From: Calditrichota bacterium | GTDB taxonomy: Bacteria > Calditrichota > Calditrichia > Calditrichales > Calditrichaceae | Reading direction: 5' to 3' | DNA: 64,000 nucleotides | Assembly (NCBI GenBank): GCA_024278755.1 | Contig: JAJRSO010000050.1 | Coordinates: forward strand, 1 to 64,000 | Shown here: in pieces, positions 1 to 8,709 of the stretch | How positions within the stretch are numbered: the stretch's first letter is position 1 | Layout of the letters: every line of letters begins with the position of its first letter | Position numbers and translations under genes: made by a program | The notes under the pieces: model-generated | Database searches by the model: none | The model's input: only the letters and a program-made list of their open reading frames with translations | What the model was told of the DNA's origin: nothing

Positions 1-62
1 CAATTCGTTTTTTGAGACTTCAAATTAAACCTGTACAAACCCACCCCTCGTCTCCGGCTAAT

Positions 63-88
63 CCCCTCCCTTTTTTTGAAGGGAGGGG
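63..88. repeat. C-rich/G-rich stem-loop, copy 1
   Basis: CCCCTCCC at 63-70 pairs perfectly with GGGAGGGG at 81-88 around a T-rich loop. A second hairpin with the same design lies at 330-355. This looks like a dispersed palindromic repeat rather than a terminator, because no gene ends just before it in the window. Confidence 0.6.
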
Positions 89-151
89 AAATCCCGATTT
101 CGGGAAGGGGAGGGTTATTATTTTGAACTTTCAACAAACCAGAACATTTAC

Positions 152-172
152 TTTTTTAACCGGACACTAATG
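152..172 (+). repeat. Short dispersed repeat with TTTTAACCGGACAC core, copy 1
   Basis: The core TTTTTAACCGGACAC followed by AATG recurs at 7640-7659 on the same strand with one mismatch. A degenerate copy lies on the minus strand at 2101-2120. All three are intergenic. Function is unknown; it could be a remnant end of a mobile element. Confidence 0.45.
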
Positions 173-329
173 CTTCACTTTGAAAAATAATAAAATTGCC
201 GCGGATTCGTACAATTTTTTATTTTACTTTTAGTGATTATGTCCATAGCTCAGTAATCATTTGTTTAATTTATGTAAAAACAGCTTGTTGAGAGAAAACA
301 AGTTTTAAAAAACAACTCACCCCCTGATT

Positions 330-355
330 CCCCCTCTCTTTTGAAAGAGAGGGGG
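330..355. repeat. C-rich/G-rich stem-loop, copy 2
   Basis: CCCCCTCTCTTT (330-341) and AAAGAGAGGGGG (344-355) form a perfect 12-bp stem with a two-base loop. It matches the design of the hairpin at 63-88, so the two are probably members of one dispersed repeat family. Confidence 0.6.
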
Positions 356-519
356 AGCAATGTATGTCAGTAGTGCAATTTATCTTAACAGGGGGTGTGT
401 TAGAATAACAAGCTGCACAAATTTTGCTAAGTTAAAGACATAATCATTTCTTTTACTCTAACTCAATATTTAATAATTCACGATTCACATCTCTGTTCCG
501 TTGGACCTGAATTGCTTTC

Positions 520-554
520 TATCAGATATTTGACGGTTTATCAAATATCTGATA
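520..554. repeat. Perfect 14-bp inverted repeat upstream of the serpin
   Basis: TATCAGATATTTGA (520-533) is followed after 7 bases by its exact reverse complement (541-554). It lies about 130 bp before the serpin start. No T-run follows, so it is unlikely to be an intrinsic terminator. It could be an operator or a dispersed palindrome; the sequence does not decide. Confidence 0.5.
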
Positions 555-681
555 ATGATTCTTGCTTAGTTTCAGATTTCGTCCCGATATACGCGGTATC
601 TTTTTATTCTTCCCGCATGGCATACTTGTTGAATTAAAGAAATAATACCGTATATTTCAATTAAATAAAAGGAGGATGGTT

Positions 682-1932
682 ATGAAATACTGCACTTTTT
701 TGAGTATTTTTATTGTGGGTCTCACAGCGCTTGCCTGCACCAAAGATCTGTCTCCCCTGAAAAACAATGACCAGACCTTTGTCCGGCCGCTGACCGTGCA
801 GGAATCGGCTGTTGTCGAATCCAGCCAAACCTTCAGCCTCAAACTATTTAAAGCAATTTCCGCCCTGCCATCCGAATCGGAATCCAATCTGTTTATTTCG
901 CCCTTCAGTGTTTCCACCGCGCTGAGTATGGCGCTTAACGGCGCGGCCGGACAGACCTATTCGGAAATCCAGAGTGTGCTGGGAATGTCGGATTTATCCG
1001 AAGAAGAGCGCAATAGCGCCTATAAAACGCTACATGAATTATTAAGCGGAATCGATCCGCGGATACTGTTCGAGATTGCCAATGCCATGTGGTATCGCTA
1101 CGGATTTGAAATTTTGCCGGAATTTGTTCAAACTAACCGCCGCTATTTTTATGCCACGGTGGATTCACTGGATTTTAGCGCGCCGGCCTCTTTGGATATT
1201 ATCAATAACTGGGTGAATGAAAAAACCCATGGGAAAATAGAAAGAATTCTGGACGAAATTCCGCCGGATGCGGTACTTTATATTATTAATGCCATTTATT
1301 TTAAAGCCATGTGGCAGTATGAATTTGATAAAGACTTTACCAAAGAAGAAAACTTTTATATTACTCCGCAAGCGCCGGTAAAAACGCCGATGATGAAAAT
1401 CACCGCTGATCTGAACTATTTTCAAAATGATTCGGTGCAGATTGTGGACTTACCGTACGGGCAGGGTAATTTCAGTATGACGGTTTTCCTGCCGCAGCCG
1501 AACCTTACGCTTGATGCATTTATTGCCGCTTTGGATAATGAACAATGGAACCGGTATTTGAGTCAACTGGACGTTAAAAATGGCACGGTCAGCTTTCCCA
1601 AACTGAAGGTGGAATACAAATTACTAATGAATGACATACTTAAGCAGTTGGGAATGGAACGCGCTTTTGACGCCCGCGCTGATTTCAGCCGCATCCGTCG
1701 CCGCGGCGGTATTTTTATCAGCCGCGTGATTCATAAAACCTTTGTACAGATAGATGAAGAAGGCACCGAAGCAGCGGCTGTGACGCTTGTTGAGTTTCGT
1801 GAAACCTCCATCGGTCCGGAACTGGGTTTTTATATGGAATTAAACCGGCCGTTTATGTTTGTTATCCGCGAAAAAGAGACCGGAACGATTCTCTTTATGG
1901 GCAAAATCATCAAACCGGCATGGGATGAGTAA
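682..1932 (+). CDS. Serpin-family protease inhibitor, probable lipoprotein
   Basis: Serpins trap serine or cysteine proteases by cleavage of an exposed reactive-centre loop. The product is ~416 residues, a full serpin length. The hinge EEGTEAAAVT (about residue 357 onward) is the alanine-rich pattern of inhibitory serpins, and the C-terminal block NRPFMFVIRE matches the family's conserved end. Counting from the hinge puts the scissile bond near the ET/SIG segment, a tentative assignment. The N-terminus is a hydrophobic signal ending ALAC-T, a slightly non-canonical lipobox, suggesting a membrane-anchored extracytoplasmic protein. I chose ATG 682 over ATG 676 because GGAGG ends at 675, directly against the earlier ATG. 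The gene appears monocistronic. Bacterial serpins are sporadic; a role in protection against own or foreign proteases is inferred. Confidence 0.93.
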   Translation: MKYCTFLSIFIVGLTALACTKDLSPLKNNDQTFVRPLTVQESAVVESSQTFSLKLFKAISALPSESESNLFISPFSVSTALSMALNGAAGQTYSEIQSVLGMSDLSEEERNSAYKTLHELLSGIDPRILFEIANAMWYRYGFEILPEFVQTNRRYFYATVDSLDFSAPASLDIINNWVNEKTHGKIERILDEIPPDAVLYIINAIYFKAMWQYEFDKDFTKEENFYITPQAPVKTPMMKITADLNYFQNDSVQIVDLPYGQGNFSMTVFLPQPNLTLDAFIAALDNEQWNRYLSQLDVKNGTVSFPKLKVEYKLLMNDILKQLGMERAFDARADFSRIRRRGGIFISRVIHKTFVQIDEEGTEAAAVTLVEFRETSIGPELGFYMELNRPFMFVIREKETGTILFMGKIIKPAWDE

Positions 1933-2242
1933 TCTTCTCGCTATTCGCAAAAAAAATATATCACCACGAAGGACACGAAGATCACGAAGAGAAGACCGTT
2001 GATTGCTTCATTCTCTTTACGGTTTTTTTGGTAACATAATTGACCGGATCATTCATCGTTTTTATATTACTTCTGTTCTCTAAATGAACTATTTTTTATT
2101 AATAGTATCCGGTTAAAACCAAAATTTTGAACTAGAATTAGGAAAGCGGTACAACCGTATCTTCATTAAATTTTTGGAATAAAAAGATAGAAAACAGAGT
2201 TATGCCTACTGTCTGTCAAAACCACAACAATAAGGAGTAGCG
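1933..2242. other. Intergenic region between serpin and pckA with direct repeats
   Basis: No gene is visible. At 1963-1990 CACGAAG-type units occur three times in tandem; the same unit recurs at 22290-22320 and, inverted, near 7503-7530. At 2101-2120 there is a degenerate minus-strand copy of the AACCGGACAC repeat. The pckA promoter should be in the last ~100 bases; a Shine-Dalgarno AAGGAG lies at 2231-2236. Confidence 0.5.
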
Positions 2243-3847
2243 ATGAGCTCACACCACGAAATTGAAGGCCAGCACGGCCTGGAGCATCTCGGGTTTCGGA
2301 ATCTTAATAATGCCTACTGGAATTTAACAACCCCTTCTTTGTATGAACAGGTTGTCCGTCGCCGCGAAGGTTTGCTGGCCCATCTCGGTCCCATTGTCGT
2401 ACGCACCGGTGCGTTTACCGGCCGCTCGCCCAACGATAAATTTATCGTGCGCGAACCGGAATCGGAAGATCTGGTTTGGTGGGGACCGGTTAACCGGCCT
2501 TTCACCCCTGAGCAGTTTAATAATATCTGGCACCGCCTGCAGGCCTATTTGCAGGGCAATGATATTTTTGTACAGGATTGCTACATCGGTACGGATGAAA
2601 AATACCGCATGCCGTTGCGCGTAATTACCGAATACGCCTGGCACTCCCTCTTTGTACGCAATATGTTTGTTACTATCGAAGATAAAAAAGAACTAAAACA
2701 GCATGTGCCGGAATTTACCATTATCGACCTGCCCAAATTCCACGCCGTTCCGGAATTAGACGGAACCAATTCGGAGGCGTTTATCCTGGTGAACCTGCGC
2801 CAAAAATTAGTACTGATTGGCGGCACCAGCTATGCCGGCGAAATTAAAAAATCGGCGTTTACCATCATGAATTTCCTACTGCCTCAAAAAAATGTTTTGC
2901 CCATGCATTGTAGCGCAAATATCGGCAAAGAAGGCGATACGGCGGTATTCTTCGGCCTTTCGGGAACCGGCAAAACCACGCTTTCCGCCGAGCCGAACCG
3001 TGCGCTTATCGGGGACGACGAACACGGCTGGAGTCCGGAAGGCGTTTTTAATTTTGAAGGCGGCTGTTATGCCAAGGTTATACGTTTGTCGCATGAAGCG
3101 GAACCGGAAATTTACAGTACTACGCGAAAATTCGGCACCATTCTGGAAAATGTTGCCATCGATAGTTATAAACGTGATCCGGATTTGGACGACGCCACGT
3201 TTACCGAAAATACCCGAGCGTCTTATCCCATAACCCATTTGGAAAATATTGTGGAGGACAGCAAAGGCGGTCATCCTAAAAATATTATCTTTTTAACCGC
3301 CGACGCTTTTGGTGTTTTACCGCCGCTTTCCAAACTGACAAAAGAGCAGGCTATGTATCAATTTTTGTTGGGATATACGGCAAAGGTCGCCGGAACGGAA
3401 CGCGGGATTACCGAACCGCAGGCCACGTTTAGCGCCTGTTTCGGCGCGCCGTTTATGCCGCAGCACCCCAGCGTGTACGCCAAGCTGCTCGGTGAAAAAA
3501 TTGAAGAACACGGCGTTACCTGCTGGCTGGTAAATACGGGATGGACCGGCGGACCTTTTGGAACCGGCGAACGTATGTCCATCAAACATACGCGCAGTTT
3601 GCTGAACAGCGCTCTGGAGGGGAAACTGGATCAGGTTAGTTTTACGGTCGATCCGGTATTTGGATTAGCCGTGCCCGATTCCTGTCCGGAGGTTCCTGCG
3701 GAGGTTTTAATGCCGCGCAATACATGGAAAGATAAAGCTGCTTATGACAAAAAAGCGCAGGAATTAGCGCAAAGCTTCAGAAAAGAATTTAAACAGTACG
3801 AAGCGTATGTTGGCCCGGAAGTGGTAAAGGCCGGCCCGTTGGCATAG
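2243..3847 (+). CDS. pckA: Phosphoenolpyruvate carboxykinase (ATP)
   Basis: This enzyme converts oxaloacetate plus ATP to phosphoenolpyruvate, CO2 and ADP. It is the entry to gluconeogenesis, or runs in reverse as an anaplerotic/fermentative step, in the cytoplasm. At 534 residues it has the normal length of the ATP-type enzyme. The P-loop GLSGTGKTTLSA is near residue 238 and the second kinase motif with metal-binding aspartates, IGDDEHGWS, near 255. The N-terminal RTGAFTGRSPNDKF block is the substrate-binding region of the ATP family. The start ATG follows a good AAGGAG after about 6 bases. A strong bidirectional hairpin follows the gene, so it is probably transcribed alone. Confidence 0.98.
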   Translation: MSSHHEIEGQHGLEHLGFRNLNNAYWNLTTPSLYEQVVRRREGLLAHLGPIVVRTGAFTGRSPNDKFIVREPESEDLVWWGPVNRPFTPEQFNNIWHRLQAYLQGNDIFVQDCYIGTDEKYRMPLRVITEYAWHSLFVRNMFVTIEDKKELKQHVPEFTIIDLPKFHAVPELDGTNSEAFILVNLRQKLVLIGGTSYAGEIKKSAFTIMNFLLPQKNVLPMHCSANIGKEGDTAVFFGLSGTGKTTLSAEPNRALIGDDEHGWSPEGVFNFEGGCYAKVIRLSHEAEPEIYSTTRKFGTILENVAIDSYKRDPDLDDATFTENTRASYPITHLENIVEDSKGGHPKNIIFLTADAFGVLPPLSKLTKEQAMYQFLLGYTAKVAGTERGITEPQATFSACFGAPFMPQHPSVYAKLLGEKIEEHGVTCWLVNTGWTGGPFGTGERMSIKHTRSLLNSALEGKLDQVSFTVDPVFGLAVPDSCPEVPAEVLMPRNTWKDKAAYDKKAQELAQSFRKEFKQYEAYVGPEVVKAGPLA

Positions 3848-3860
3848 ATTTAAAGAAGCG

Positions 3861-3895
3861 GAAGAGGGAATTTTTTATTTCCCTCTTCTATTTTT
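3861..3895. terminator. Bidirectional terminator between pckA and the YgjV-like gene
   Basis: GAAGAGGGAA (3861-3870) pairs with TTCCCTCTTC (3879-3888) around an AT-only loop, followed by TATTTTT. The stem begins 14 bases after the pckA stop and runs into the last codon of the convergent minus-strand gene. Confidence 0.8.
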
Positions 3896-4532
3896 GCAAC
3901 TCCTTTTTGAACCAGTTACCGCCCCGTTTGTTGTCTTTTTGGAATCCCATTTTTTGTAAATACTTTTGATGCGCCGCGATATCGCTACAGGTAATTAAAA
4001 AGCGGTAATTAAGATTCCTGAAAAAATCCTGTCCGCGGTGATAAAGATAGTGTGCGTTTTGCCGGTCGCGGTACGCGGGGATGGAATAGTCCAGACAGAT
4101 ACGCAGGGTGTCCCCCGCCTCTTTCTTTGCAATAAACAGGCTCACCGGCATCAAATTACGCAGCACAAAAGCAATCAGATAATCTTTGGACGGATCAAAT
4201 GTGAACTCCGGGAAAAAGCGTTTTATATCTTCCCGGTGATATTCCAGAAAACGCAGTAAAAAGGGGCTTTGGGTGGTGCGGATGGGCAGCAGTTCAAAAT
4301 AATCTTTTTTGCGCCGCATCTGAACGAGATAATAAATATCCACCAACGCGATAAAACTATTTAAGATGAGTACCGGATAGGCCTGCATCAAAAAACCATA
4401 AAAGGCAAAGGTGGAAGCGCCGATGAGATTGATTTTCCGCAGGCGCGAAATGGATTTCATCGATAACGACAGGGCGATTAAAAACGAACCACTGTAGCCG
4501 ATTATTTGAATCCATTGGGCTGTCGTAAACAT
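3888..4532 (-). CDS. YgjV-like inner membrane protein with a C-terminal GNAT-like domain
   Basis: Residues 1-90 form about three to four short hydrophobic helices in the pattern of the YgjV family of small inner membrane proteins, whose function is not established. Residues ~95-214 are soluble and end with SDIAAHQKYLQKMGFQK, the look of the last helix of an acetyltransferase fold, so a GNAT-like domain is inferred with low certainty. The start ATG shares one base with the stop of the upstream minus-strand gene (TAATG), implying translational coupling. The role is unknown; the partner is also a membrane protein. Confidence 0.6.
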   Translation of the reverse strand: MFTTAQWIQIIGYSGSFLIALSLSMKSISRLRKINLIGASTFAFYGFLMQAYPVLILNSFIALVDIYYLVQMRRKKDYFELLPIRTTQSPFLLRFLEYHREDIKRFFPEFTFDPSKDYLIAFVLRNLMPVSLFIAKKEAGDTLRICLDYSIPAYRDRQNAHYLYHRGQDFFRNLNYRFLITCSDIAAHQKYLQKMGFQKDNKRGGNWFKKELQK

Positions 4533-5881
4533 TAAAATACCGTCATTATGTTAAATCCCGGGATAACGCGATTCTGTTTTCTGCTTAATTGAAAAGCGGG
4601 TGTAATCATGATACTTAAATCATCATCTGCTTTAACGCTGCCGCCTTCTTTTTTAAGATTAAATATTTTATCGGTTAAATAGGTTCCGCCTAATCCGCCG
4701 GCCAGCATTAACGCGTACATGACTCTTTCATTCTTTACTTCCGTAATGACGCCAAGCCCGGCTATAAAAGAAATTCCGGAAACAGTTCCCAAAGTGGATA
4801 CAACGCCCTGGCCTAATGAATAATCATATCCGTCAATATATCTGTCCATCAGAATGGCGCCCAGAGATAAGCCGCTTACGGGGATAAGCGCCCATTTACG
4901 ATTGTTTAAATCAACGTTCAGAAGGCGAATCAGAAAAAAGCCGTAAAGGGAACCGGAAAAAGCGCCCTGGGTTAACATCAGAGCATCACCGGCGGAATGG
5001 TTTTTATCCCCCCAAAAAGTGTGGGTCAGATAAACACCCAGTGGATATCCGGCCAATTCGATTACTGTATTCAACTGTTTCCATTTATCATGTTTTTTTT
5101 CCCATGAGCGGTAATCAGGACTGTTTTCCCATTCTTCCCAAGTCAAATTTTTTTGCGGTATCGGCTGCGCAGGCGGTTTATCGAAGATGTAATGCAATTC
5201 CATTAATGTAATACCGCCAATTCCCGCGCCTAAACTTAACGTCCAGCTCTGTCCGTGAGAAGGCTGCCATGACTTATGCAGCTGATCCCCTATCCAGGCG
5301 CCAATGGGGATGGAAGCCATTACGGCCAGTTCCCAGGTTTTTCGATTATCCTTGTCTAACTCGAAAATGGTATTCAATCCAAATCCGTAGCGCAAACCAA
5401 TCAGAGAGCCTAAGCGCATCATATTGACCCGTGCATGAGAAAGTTCCGTCCTGCGCGTCAAACGGTAGGTAAAATAAAAGGAACCGGCCAGAGATATCAT
5501 TTCGGAGCCGATATACCATTTTGGATCTTTCGCGCTTAACACATGGGGAATCATCCAGCCGTAAATGGAAGCGCTGTAAGCCATATTTTGCGCAATCAGC
5601 AGCCATCTGCCCGACTGGTCAATATATCCGGAATCGATCGAAAATTGCGCGCGAATTTTAGCAATATCCTGTCCGGAAAGATTGAGAGACGACCGCAGCG
5701 CGTTGAGAATGGCCCGTTCATCCGCGCTAATGGTTCCATCGGCCAGAGCGGTTTTATAAGCGTTTCGATAAATCTCATTTTGGGTTTGCGCAAGATTCTG
5801 GGAAAACGACAAATGAACAAACAGAAAAATAGATAAAACAAGAATTCTAAAAAAGAATGAATATGTTTTTTGTCTTTCCAT
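4532..5881 (-). CDS. Secreted/membrane protein of unknown function with TerB-like N-terminus
   Basis: The 449-residue product starts with a signal sequence ending near HLSFS-QN. A short helical stretch follows, NAYKTALADGTISADERAIL, which resembles the metal-binding start of TerB-like domains (an ADG-x-I-x-x-E-E/D-R-type pattern). The remainder contains many glycine-rich hydrophobic segments, suggesting a multi-pass membrane or barrel-associated protein. I chose the ATG at 5881 because GGAGG lies 6 bases upstream; a TTG five codons earlier overlaps that site. It is cotranscribed with the YgjV-like gene. I do not recognise a named family for the body of the protein. Confidence 0.55.
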   Translation of the reverse strand: MERQKTYSFFFRILVLSIFLFVHLSFSQNLAQTQNEIYRNAYKTALADGTISADERAILNALRSSLNLSGQDIAKIRAQFSIDSGYIDQSGRWLLIAQNMAYSASIYGWMIPHVLSAKDPKWYIGSEMISLAGSFYFTYRLTRRTELSHARVNMMRLGSLIGLRYGFGLNTIFELDKDNRKTWELAVMASIPIGAWIGDQLHKSWQPSHGQSWTLSLGAGIGGITLMELHYIFDKPPAQPIPQKNLTWEEWENSPDYRSWEKKHDKWKQLNTVIELAGYPLGVYLTHTFWGDKNHSAGDALMLTQGAFSGSLYGFFLIRLLNVDLNNRKWALIPVSGLSLGAILMDRYIDGYDYSLGQGVVSTLGTVSGISFIAGLGVITEVKNERVMYALMLAGGLGGTYLTDKIFNLKKEGGSVKADDDLSIMITPAFQLSRKQNRVIPGFNIMTVF

Positions 5882-6079
5882 TTCCTGCCTCCGCAAGTCG
5901 ATTGTAGTTTTTTTAAATCACTTTCGCACTGATTTTTTACAAACCCGTTCAGAAGATATAGGCTTGGTTATTCAATGTCAATTTATAGAAAGTTAATCGT
6001 TACGTACGCCAAAGAAAACCTATTAATGCTTGGTAAAATTTCAGAATTGAAGATTGGAAACGGGAAACCGCGACGACAG

Positions 6080-7396
6080 TTAAACACTAATTTTTTTAAG
6101 CTTAGAAATCTGTTTTGCGGTGGTATTTATTTTTGCGAAAGAGCTGTCTAATAGCGCCTGTTCAAAATCCTCATTGGTCTGATACACGTAGCCGAAAGTG
6201 GGTTCCCACAATTCGGCTTTTTCCATACACAAATAGAAAAATACCCGCTCCTGCCAGGGCTTAAAGGTTTCGTACATCAAACGAAATTTATTGATTTTAA
6301 TTTCATCCGAATAGGTTAGTTTGCCGTGGGGATCGGTTACAAAATCCATTTGCAGAATTTTAGTGGGCATCCCGCGCTCGCGGATTTTTTTTATCACCGG
6401 TTTAATAAAAGTTACCGAGCCGAATGAAATAAATAAAACCTCTTCGGGTTTAAAACGCTGCATAATGGTTTGGGCGATTTCCGGATAGGCTGTGGCCCAG
6501 TCGTCATAATAAATAATGGGATGGAAATGAAACGAAACTTTTACGCCTTTATCGGCCACGGCTCGCGCTGCGCCAAGGCGTGCTTCCAGACTGGCGGTAT
6601 AATGCTCTTCGTTGTCGATAATTATTTGCGGATTCAGAGACCAGCTGCATACAATATTGGCCGGAATTTCATTTTCGAGGAAATAGGAAATGTTATCGGA
6701 CTTCGTTTTAAATTCCAGCAGTACATTCGGGTGTTTCCGGGCGAACGCCATTAAATCATCCAGAATCCCGTTGCGGTTGCCCCAGACCAGGGCGTCGGAT
6801 GACTGTCCTGTACCGATATGCCAGCGCCGGTCGGCGCTAAGCTCAATTTTATCTAACTTCTCTTTAATATTTTCTTCGATGTAAATTTTATCTTTATAAA
6901 AGGTTTGGATGGTGCAGTAACTACAGCCGAAGGCGCAGCTCTCTACGGCGTCGATGGTGCGCAGGTTACAACAGACGGTTTTTTCGGAAGCCACCGGGCA
7001 CCAGCCGTAAATATCGGTTTCTGTTTTCCCGGAAATAATTTGATTCTTTTCGGGTTTAACCGGTTTTTTATTGGGATTGGCCGCATAGGATTTTGCCGCT
7101 TTTTTAAGCGCTGCGAGGTGATCCTGCAGGGCGTCTAGAAAGTGTTTTTTATATTTGCGTAAATCCGTGTAGGTTCCGCTTATTCTGCGGTAGTCCAGCC
7201 ACCAATCGGCCAGACTCCGCGCCGACCACATCTCCAGATCACGGCAGAATTCCGTAACCTGGCGGAATTCCTGAAAGGTAAAACGGAATTCGAAGGTTAA
7301 ATCCCGGACGAGTTTTTGTTGCTCTGTGGCCAGCAGGGAATACAATTTGTATTCTGTGTATTTCGAGAATTTTTCGTTTATATCAAGGGATGCCAT
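6080..7396 (-). CDS. Spore photoproduct lyase-like radical SAM protein
   Basis: The protein has a radical SAM cluster motif CAFGCSYC (CxxxCxxC, about residues 153-160), the variant spacing used by spore photoproduct lyases. Nearby are RTIDAVESC and the later DPHGKLTY block typical of the SplB family. In spore formers SplB repairs the UV-induced spore photoproduct in DNA; this organism shows no sign of sporulation, so the substrate may differ. The length of 438 residues exceeds the ~340 of classical SplB because of a ~120-residue N-terminal helical extension with no recognised domain. AAAGGAAA precedes the ATG. The gene stands alone. Confidence 0.8.
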   Translation of the reverse strand: MASLDINEKFSKYTEYKLYSLLATEQQKLVRDLTFEFRFTFQEFRQVTEFCRDLEMWSARSLADWWLDYRRISGTYTDLRKYKKHFLDALQDHLAALKKAAKSYAANPNKKPVKPEKNQIISGKTETDIYGWCPVASEKTVCCNLRTIDAVESCAFGCSYCTIQTFYKDKIYIEENIKEKLDKIELSADRRWHIGTGQSSDALVWGNRNGILDDLMAFARKHPNVLLEFKTKSDNISYFLENEIPANIVCSWSLNPQIIIDNEEHYTASLEARLGAARAVADKGVKVSFHFHPIIYYDDWATAYPEIAQTIMQRFKPEEVLFISFGSVTFIKPVIKKIRERGMPTKILQMDFVTDPHGKLTYSDEIKINKFRLMYETFKPWQERVFFYLCMEKAELWEPTFGYVYQTNEDFEQALLDSSFAKINTTAKQISKLKKISV

Positions 7397-7726
7397 AATT
7401 TCCTTTAAAAGAGCGTATTGTAACTTTTAACTAAACCGCCAAGTGCGCGAAGATACGCTAAGAATTTAAACTAAGATACATATTGAAATCTTCTTTTTAT
7501 TATTTTTTCTTCGCGTTCTTCGTGTTAGGTATTTATTCTGTAACACGTGTTAAAGTGAGGCCGAATCTACAAAAATACAAGTGAATGTAAAGTGTTTTTA
7601 GCATCTATGCTGTTTTTTTTATAAGTTTATCCATTGCTGTTTTTAACCGGACACAAATGTTTTAAATTAATCAAAGCCAGGGATTCTCACCGATAAACAC
7701 GGATTAATAACTTAAACGGGAATCGA
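7397..7726. other. Intergenic region with dispersed repeats
   Basis: This 330-base AT-rich region separates two divergent genes. It contains an inverted CACGAAG-type repeat (TTCTTCGCGTTCTTCGTG, ~7507-7525) and the second copy of the TTTTAACCGGACAC repeat (7640-7659). A CACCGATAAACACGG stretch lies near 7690-7704. No ORF or RNA gene is evident. Confidence 0.5.
7640..7659 (+). repeat. Short dispersed repeat with TTTTAACCGGACAC core, copy 2
   Basis: It is nearly identical to 152-172, with a single substitution after the ACAC, and lies 70 bases before dam. A third, poorer copy lies in inverted orientation at 2101-2120. Confidence 0.45.
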
Positions 7727-8578
7727 ATGATAGTTAATCCTATGCCGGAAAAAGAAAGTCTTACGCCGATTGTCAAATGGGCCGGCGGCAAACGCCAGCT
7801 TCTGCCGGTTATCGAACAAAATCTTCCGCAAACCTTTTTTCGCTATTTCGAGCCCTTTGTGGGCGGCGGCGCGCTGCTCTTTCATTTGCAACCCGCAGAG
7901 GCCATTGTAAATGATATCAATGAGGAGCTGATTAATTTATATCGGATAATCCGGGATCATATCGACGATTTAATTAACGCTTTGAAAAAGCATAAAAACG
8001 AAGAAACCTGGTTTTATGAGATACGGAATCAAGACCGGGATAAAGCGTACCATAAAAAAACCGCGGTGGAACGGGCGGCCCGTATTCATTATCTGAATAA
8101 AACCTGCTATAACGGTTTATATCGGGTGAACAGCGCCGGACAATTTAACGCGCCCTTTGGCCGCTATAAAAATCCGAATATTGTAAATGAAAAAAATCTG
8201 CGGGCGCTGCATCGCTATTTAAATGCCAACACAATCGAAATTCTGAATGTTGATTTTAAGGCAGCTTTAAAACAGGCCGGAAAAGGAGATTTTGTCTATT
8301 TGGATCCGCCCTATGATCCGCTTTCCGAAAGCGCTAATTTTACCGGTTACAGTAAAAATGGATTCGGCCGGGCGGAGCAGGAACGGCTGAAAGAAACCTG
8401 TGACGATTTGCATAAAAGAGGCGTTCATTTTTTATTGTCCAATTCGGCGACCGCTTTTATTAAAGAATTATATACGAATTATGATATTCAGATTGTCCGC
8501 GCCAAACGAGCGGTAAACTCGAAAGGGGATAAAAGAGGCGAAGTGGAAGAGGTACTGGTGCGCAATTACACGTTTTAA
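7727..8578 (+). CDS. dam: DNA adenine N6-methyltransferase (Dam family)
   Basis: It methylates adenine N6, in the Dam/DpnM family most often at GATC, using S-adenosylmethionine. Motif I (SAM binding) appears as VKWAGGKRQLLP near the N-terminus, FEPFVGGGALLFHL follows, and catalytic motif IV is DPPYDPLS near residue 195. The length of 283 residues is normal. No restriction endonuclease gene lies beside it, so it looks like an orphan methylase, possibly for replication/repair timing or gene regulation. The start could also be the second methionine (residue 6); the ribosome binding site is weak for both. The short distance to a downstream hairpin repeat suggests a monocistronic unit. Confidence 0.93.
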   Translation: MIVNPMPEKESLTPIVKWAGGKRQLLPVIEQNLPQTFFRYFEPFVGGGALLFHLQPAEAIVNDINEELINLYRIIRDHIDDLINALKKHKNEETWFYEIRNQDRDKAYHKKTAVERAARIHYLNKTCYNGLYRVNSAGQFNAPFGRYKNPNIVNEKNLRALHRYLNANTIEILNVDFKAALKQAGKGDFVYLDPPYDPLSESANFTGYSKNGFGRAEQERLKETCDDLHKRGVHFLLSNSATAFIKELYTNYDIQIVRAKRAVNSKGDKRGEVEEVLVRNYTF

Positions 8579-8597
8579 TCGGATTCGCTAAAACATG

Positions 8598-8692
8598 CCG
8601 TCTTTGTAAGCGAGGAACGCGCGAAGCAATCCTTTGTATTGGGTTAAGAGGTTGCTTCGTTCGCCGCTAACGCGCCTTACTCGCAAAGACGG
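8598..8692. repeat. Long imperfect inverted repeat between dam and comEC
   Basis: CCGTCTTTG plus a GCGAAGCAATCC-type arm at the left pairs with GGTTGCTTCG and CGCAAAGACGG at the right. Together they form a ~95-base imperfect hairpin between two convergent genes. Related pieces (GCGATGACG, GAAGCAATC) occur at 11222-11290 and around 25455-25540, so this is a dispersed repeat. It may also stop transcription from both sides. Confidence 0.6.
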
Positions 8693-8709
8693 TGCGTCGG
8701 GGTAAACTT

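Larger units (their letters stand above)
1..681. other. Non-coding region upstream of the serpin gene
   Basis: I see no credible protein-coding or RNA gene here. The stretch is AT-rich and carries several short structured repeats, listed separately: two C-rich/G-rich hairpins, a short dispersed repeat and a 14-bp inverted repeat. The promoter of the downstream serpin presumably lies in the last ~130 bases, but I could not pick convincing -35/-10 boxes. A Shine-Dalgarno GGAGG sits at 671-675. Confidence 0.6.
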
